Source of the DNA: Candidatus Methanoplasma sp. | GTDB taxonomy: Archaea > Thermoplasmatota > Thermoplasmata > Methanomassiliicoccales > Methanomethylophilaceae | DNA: 8,850 bases | Direction: 5' to 3' | Assembly (NCBI GenBank): GCA_031256615.1 | Contig: JAIRQG010000003.1 | Location: 1-8,850, forward strand | Shown here: one piece after another, positions 6,220-8,850 of the stretch | How the letters are laid out: every line of letters starts with the position of its first letter | How positions within the stretch are numbered: position 1 is the stretch's first letter | Translations under genes and position numbers: made by a program | The notes under the pieces: model-generated | The model's input: only the letters and a program-made list of their open reading frames with translations | What the model was told of the DNA's origin: nothing | Databases searched by the model: none

Positions 6220-7395
6220 ATGTTCGATTCTCTGAAATCAAAACTTAAGAACATTTTGAACAAGTCATCCCAGCTGGATGCTGACAAGGTCTACAATGAC
6301 CCTCGGGAAAAAGATGCCGCCGAAGAGAAAACAATTGCAGAACCTGTTATAAAAACAGTTGCAGAACCAGTTATAACAAAAGAGCCTGCAAAAGAAGAGG
6401 CTCCTGTTGCGGCAAAGGCCGATGATGTCCCCGTCCCTAAGGAAGAAGAAAAGCCGGTCTCCAGAAAAGAGTGGCTGAAGCGCAACAAGCAGCAGAAACC
6501 GGCGGCCAAACAGAAAGATGAGTCCGACACCGGCAAGATGGTCGGCGACTCCGGAAAGAAGATCAAAGAGGATCCGCTCGACGATCTCCTGGACGAATTG
6601 GAAGTGATCCTTTTGGAATCCGATGTTGCGTATCCTGTAGTGCAGGATATCATTTTAGGCGTCAGGGACAACCTTGTGAACAAGAAATACGGGAGACAGT
6701 ATACTCTGGAGGAGGTTGTCAAAGCCGCCGTAATGGAGTCTGTCAGAAATGTTCTGAAGGTCAACGAGTTCAATTTCGACGAGTGGATGGACAAACAGGA
6801 AAGACCGGTTGTGATGATGTTCGTCGGCATCAACGGGACCGGAAAAACGACTACCATCGCAAAGATAGCAAAACGTCTGAAAGATGATGATAAGAGCGTT
6901 GTTATCGCCGCCTGCGACACATTCCGGGCAGGGGCGATAGAGCAACTGAGCATCCATGCCGAAAGGGTCGGAGTGAAGATTGTCAAACAGGAGCAGGACG
7001 CCGATCCGTCGGCGGTCGCGTTCGACGCAATCGAGCATGCAAGGTCAAAAAAGAAAGACGCGGTCCTTTTGGATACGGCGGGCCGCATGCAGACCAACAG
7101 CAACCTGATCGCTGAAATGAAGAAGATAGCCCGGGTCTCAAAGCCCGCGCTGAAGATATTCGTAGGAGACGCTTTGGCCGGCAACGATGCCATTGAACAG
7201 GCCAAGGTGTTCGACGAAGCGATAGGGATCGACGCCATTGTCCTTACGAAGATAGATACCGATGCCAAAGGCGGCGCCGCGCTTTCGATCGCGCACACCA
7301 TCGGCAAACCCATTGCCTTCGTGTCGGACGGTCAGGGATACGACGATCTTCAGGTCTTTGACTCGAACTGGATGCTTGAGCGCCTTTTCGAGTAA
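6220..7395 (+). CDS. ftsY: Signal recognition particle receptor FtsY
   Basis: A 391-residue SRP receptor GTPase. It meets the SRP54-ribosome complex at the membrane and hands the nascent chain to the Sec translocon. Residues 1-115 form the acidic/basic, low-complexity A region, which varies between species; an amphipathic start (MFDSLKSKLKNILNK) may touch the membrane. The four-helix N domain covers about 118-190. The G domain shows G1 GINGTGKTT (203-211), the SRP-specific DTFRAGAIEQL (233-243), G3 DTAGR (285-289), G4 TKID (343-346) and the closing GQGYDDL (371-377). All GTPase motifs are intact. The start has GTGA 7 bases upstream. The A region contains a tandem 8-residue repeat (38-45 and 46-53). 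It is last in the operon with rpl18a and pfdA, a grouping that joins ribosome, folding and targeting functions. Confidence 0.96.
   Translation: MFDSLKSKLKNILNKSSQLDADKVYNDPREKDAAEEKTIAEPVIKTVAEPVITKEPAKEEAPVAAKADDVPVPKEEEKPVSRKEWLKRNKQQKPAAKQKDESDTGKMVGDSGKKIKEDPLDDLLDELEVILLESDVAYPVVQDIILGVRDNLVNKKYGRQYTLEEVVKAAVMESVRNVLKVNEFNFDEWMDKQERPVVMMFVGINGTGKTTTIAKIAKRLKDDDKSVVIAACDTFRAGAIEQLSIHAERVGVKIVKQEQDADPSAVAFDAIEHARSKKKDAVLLDTAGRMQTNSNLIAEMKKIARVSKPALKIFVGDALAGNDAIEQAKVFDEAIGIDAIVLTKIDTDAKGGAALSIAHTIGKPIAFVSDGQGYDDLQVFDSNWMLERLFE
6331..6378 (+). repeat. 24-bp tandem duplication inside ftsY
   Basis: Two adjacent 24-base units (6331-6354 and 6355-6378) agree at 21 of 24 positions and encode TIAEPVIK and TVAEPVIT. 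The duplication is in frame, in the variable linker of FtsY, so it changes only linker length. Two of the three differences are silent or conservative at the protein level, suggesting it is not brand new. Confidence 0.75.
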
Positions 7396-7402
7396 ACGCG
7401 TT

Positions 7403-8647
7403 TCAGACGCACAATCTGTAGAACAATGACGCAAAGACCTTTGCGTCTATCACCATATTATCTATGACGACATGCTCATTCGGGCGGTGGAGCGTGCCTC
7501 CTCCGTGCTGCCAAACATATGCGTCGTATCCTTCCTCTCTGAAAAAGTTCGCACATGTGGCGCCGCCTACACCGATCGGCGTGGGCCTCTTCCCGGTGAT
7601 CGATTCTATCGAATCCGACAGCGCCTCGAAGACATCTCCTTCTGTGGATGACGGCTTGCCGGAGATGTGGCTCTGTATCTGAGTGATGGCTATCTTCGCC
7701 CCCGTCCTGGACTCGTGCTTTTTCGCAACGCGTTCGGCGACCGCCACGACCTCGTCCGGATGGTATTCCGGCACCGTCCTGATGTCCATGGAGAACTCGA
7801 AGTTCCCGGGTATGGTGTTCACGTTCGTCACTGTGCCGGGAGATTTCGTAGGCTCAAACGTGGACCTTTTCGGGATGAACAGTTCATCCTCGTTCGGGAA
7901 CTCCTTCCCGAACTCCGCCAGAAGATCCATGAGGAGTTCGTTGCCTACCCTGAATGCGTTGATCCCTTTATCCGGAGTCGACCCGTGCGTCGTCCTTCCT
8001 GTCACGTTGAACTGTAACCATATGAGATTCTTCTCCGCAACATCGATAAGCTCTCCTTTCGGCGTTCCCCAATCCGGCACGATGAACACATCATCCTTTG
8101 AAAAATGCCCCCTTTTGATCAGGTACTCTATGCCCATCTTGCTTGATGTCTCCTCATCGGCGACGTATGCTATCCCTATGGACCTTTTTGACAGGATATC
8201 TTTCGGGATGAACTTGGAAGCGAACATCGATGATATCACTGCTTGGCCGTTGTCTTCCGTGCCTCTCCCGTATATCTTGCCGTCCTTGACGACCGCTTCG
8301 AAGGGGTCGGTGTCCCAATCCTGAATATCGTCCGCGGGGACTGTGTCGGTGTGGGCGACGATCCAGACCGTCCCTTTGCCCTTGCCGTTCTTCTTTGCGA
8401 GTATATTCGGCCTTATGACGCTCGGATCAAGATCATCCCGCGCGTCGACCCGGATGACGCTGTCGTAACCTTCCAGGCATCTGCCGAGCATGTCCGCCCT
8501 TTTGCCTTCGCCTGTACCGCCGTTGACCGGAGCGAGGGCAGGAATGCGTATCATCTCTGACATAACCCGCACCATGTCCTCTCTGGACCCTTCAATCTTT
8601 TCAAGGATCTGCTTCAGCTCCATGTTTACGAATTGTCGGGGCCTCAT
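7403..8647 (-). CDS. M20-family metallohydrolase (DapE/ArgE-like)
   Basis: A 414-residue cytoplasmic di-zinc hydrolase of the M20 peptidase family, which removes acyl groups or amino acids from small substrates. Ligands can be placed by motif: H99 and D101 (AHTDTVP), bridging D132 (GRGTEDNGQA), E165 general base and E166 (DEE), D192 (VPDWGTP), and H387 near the C-terminus (GTLHRPNEH). H221 in HGSTPDKG belongs to the inserted dimerisation domain (about 205-320). The EDN in place of the usual DMK/DDK after the metal Asp resembles archaeal uncharacterised M20 hydrolases often labelled succinyl-diaminopimelate desuccinylase, but the substrate is not determined by sequence; deacetylase or dipeptidase are equally open. 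The start at 8647 has a weak AGGA 8 bases upstream. An alternative ATG at 8623 (MELKQILEKI) begins where family homology plausibly starts. It converges with ftsY, with a 7-base gap. Confidence 0.88.
   Translation of the reverse strand: MRPRQFVNMELKQILEKIEGSREDMVRVMSEMIRIPALAPVNGGTGEGKRADMLGRCLEGYDSVIRVDARDDLDPSVIRPNILAKKNGKGKGTVWIVAHTDTVPADDIQDWDTDPFEAVVKDGKIYGRGTEDNGQAVISSMFASKFIPKDILSKRSIGIAYVADEETSSKMGIEYLIKRGHFSKDDVFIVPDWGTPKGELIDVAEKNLIWLQFNVTGRTTHGSTPDKGINAFRVGNELLMDLLAEFGKEFPNEDELFIPKRSTFEPTKSPGTVTNVNTIPGNFEFSMDIRTVPEYHPDEVVAVAERVAKKHESRTGAKIAITQIQSHISGKPSSTEGDVFEALSDSIESITGKRPTPIGVGGATCANFFREEGYDAYVWQHGGGTLHRPNEHVVIDNMVIDAKVFASLFYRLCV
7428..7447. repeat. 9-bp hairpin between convergent genes, inside the M20 3' end
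   Basis: GACGCAAAG (7428-7436) and CTTTGCGTC (7439-7447) are perfect reverse complements with a 2-base spacer. The site lies 32 bases past the ftsY stop and within the last codons of the minus-strand M20 gene (residues DAKVFAS). It can fold in either transcript and may act as a shared 3' end or stability hairpin. No T-run follows on either strand. Confidence 0.5.
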
Positions 8648-8679
8648 AATATGTTTCCTATGAAAAACAAAAGGAATCG

Positions 8680-8691
8680 TTTAAAAAGTTT
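8680..8691 (-). promoter_or_regulatory. TATA-box promoter of the M20 hydrolase gene
   Basis: Read on the minus strand, AAACTTTTTAAA is a TATA-like element about 38 bases before the ATG at 8647. Transcription would begin near 8660, giving leaders of about 13 or 37 bases for the two candidate starts. The same T-run, just 20 bases after the thiolase stop, could also end the upstream thiolase transcript. Both readings are inference. Confidence 0.5.
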
Positions 8692-8709
8692 GCCGCGCCG
8701 TCCCGGAAC

Positions 8710-8850
8710 TCATTCCCTGCGCACAATCATCGTTACAGCATTCCCTCCGCCGAGACAGAGAGTGCACAGGCCCGTCTCCTTCCGGCGGTCGTGCATCGCA
8801 TATATCCGCGTTGTCAGTACGCGCGCCCCTGAACCGCCGATGGGATGTCC
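8710..8850 (-). CDS. Thiolase (acetyl-CoA C-acetyltransferase type), C-terminal fragment
   Basis: The last 46 residues of a thiolase, cut by the right edge; the frame is open to base 8850 and ends in TGA at 8710-8712. The fragment begins with [14 protein letters not shown], where His is the conserved active-site His of the GHP motif. It ends with [14 protein letters not shown], where the Cys of CLGGG is the second, proton-transferring active-site Cys. This C-x-G-G-G ending marks the bacterial AtoB/PhaA-type thiolases, which condense two acetyl-CoA or cleave acetoacetyl-CoA. It is unlike the archaeal thiolase that works with HMG-CoA synthase and a DUF35 protein. The nucleophilic Cys lies upstream, outside the window. 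Full length in this family is about 390 residues. The M20 gene lies 62 bases downstream on the same strand but has its own probable promoter. Confidence 0.9.
   Translation of the reverse strand, partial: GHPIGGSGARVLTTRIYAMHDRRKETGLCTLCLGGGNAVTMIVRRE

Noticed and set aside
6291..7313. 340-residue open frame on the minus strand opposite ftsY
   Set aside because: It lies entirely opposite a well-conserved gene, has Ser/Phe-rich antisense composition, and resembles no known family.
7683..8324. 213-residue open frame on the plus strand opposite the M20 gene
   Set aside because: It is an antisense shadow of a gene with all catalytic motifs on the other strand; no promoter or family match is seen.

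Overview
The window reads as archaeal chromosome of moderate GC. The evidence is the small catalytic subunit of archaeal primase, ribosomal protein LX/eL20, prefoldin alpha, an archaeal FtsY, and TATA-box promoters in place of bacterial -35/-10 elements. All ten stop codons visible are TGA (8) or TAA (2), with no TAG. That, the protein styles and the bacterial-type accessory genes would fit a Thermoplasmata methanogen of the Methanomassiliicoccales type; this placement is inference, not proof.

Layout. (1) 1-542: the C-terminal half of DNA primase PriS, cut by the left edge. (2) 628-4689: a three-gene operon of a MarR-type repressor followed by two half-size ABC exporters with translationally coupled ends (ATGA overlap). 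The pair has one intact and one degenerate ATP site, as in heterodimeric multidrug exporters. A TATA box and a perfect inverted repeat over the expected transcription start precede marR, so an autoregulated, ligand-induced efflux operon is the likely reading. A hairpin plus T-run terminator follows. (3) 4816-5277: a lone PEBP/YbhB-like gene, lower in GC, with its own promoter embedded in a cluster of ATATAT repeats. (4) 5278-5559: an intergenic region with terminator-like and structured elements. (5) 5560-7395: the housekeeping operon rpl18a-pfdA-ftsY, linking ribosome, nascent-chain chaperone and SRP receptor, from a promoter placed so that the mRNA is probably leaderless. (6) 7403-8647, minus strand: an M20 metallohydrolase converging on ftsY with a 7-base gap and a 9-bp hairpin inside its 3' end. 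(7) 8710-8850, minus strand: the last 46 residues of an AtoB/PhaA-type thiolase, cut by the right edge.

I see no CRISPR array, tRNA, rRNA, IS element or phage gene. No clearly new system is apparent. The parts most worth follow-up are the marR operator, the ATATAT promoter cluster, the structured 5371-5457 region, and the hairpin shared by the convergent ftsY and M20 genes.
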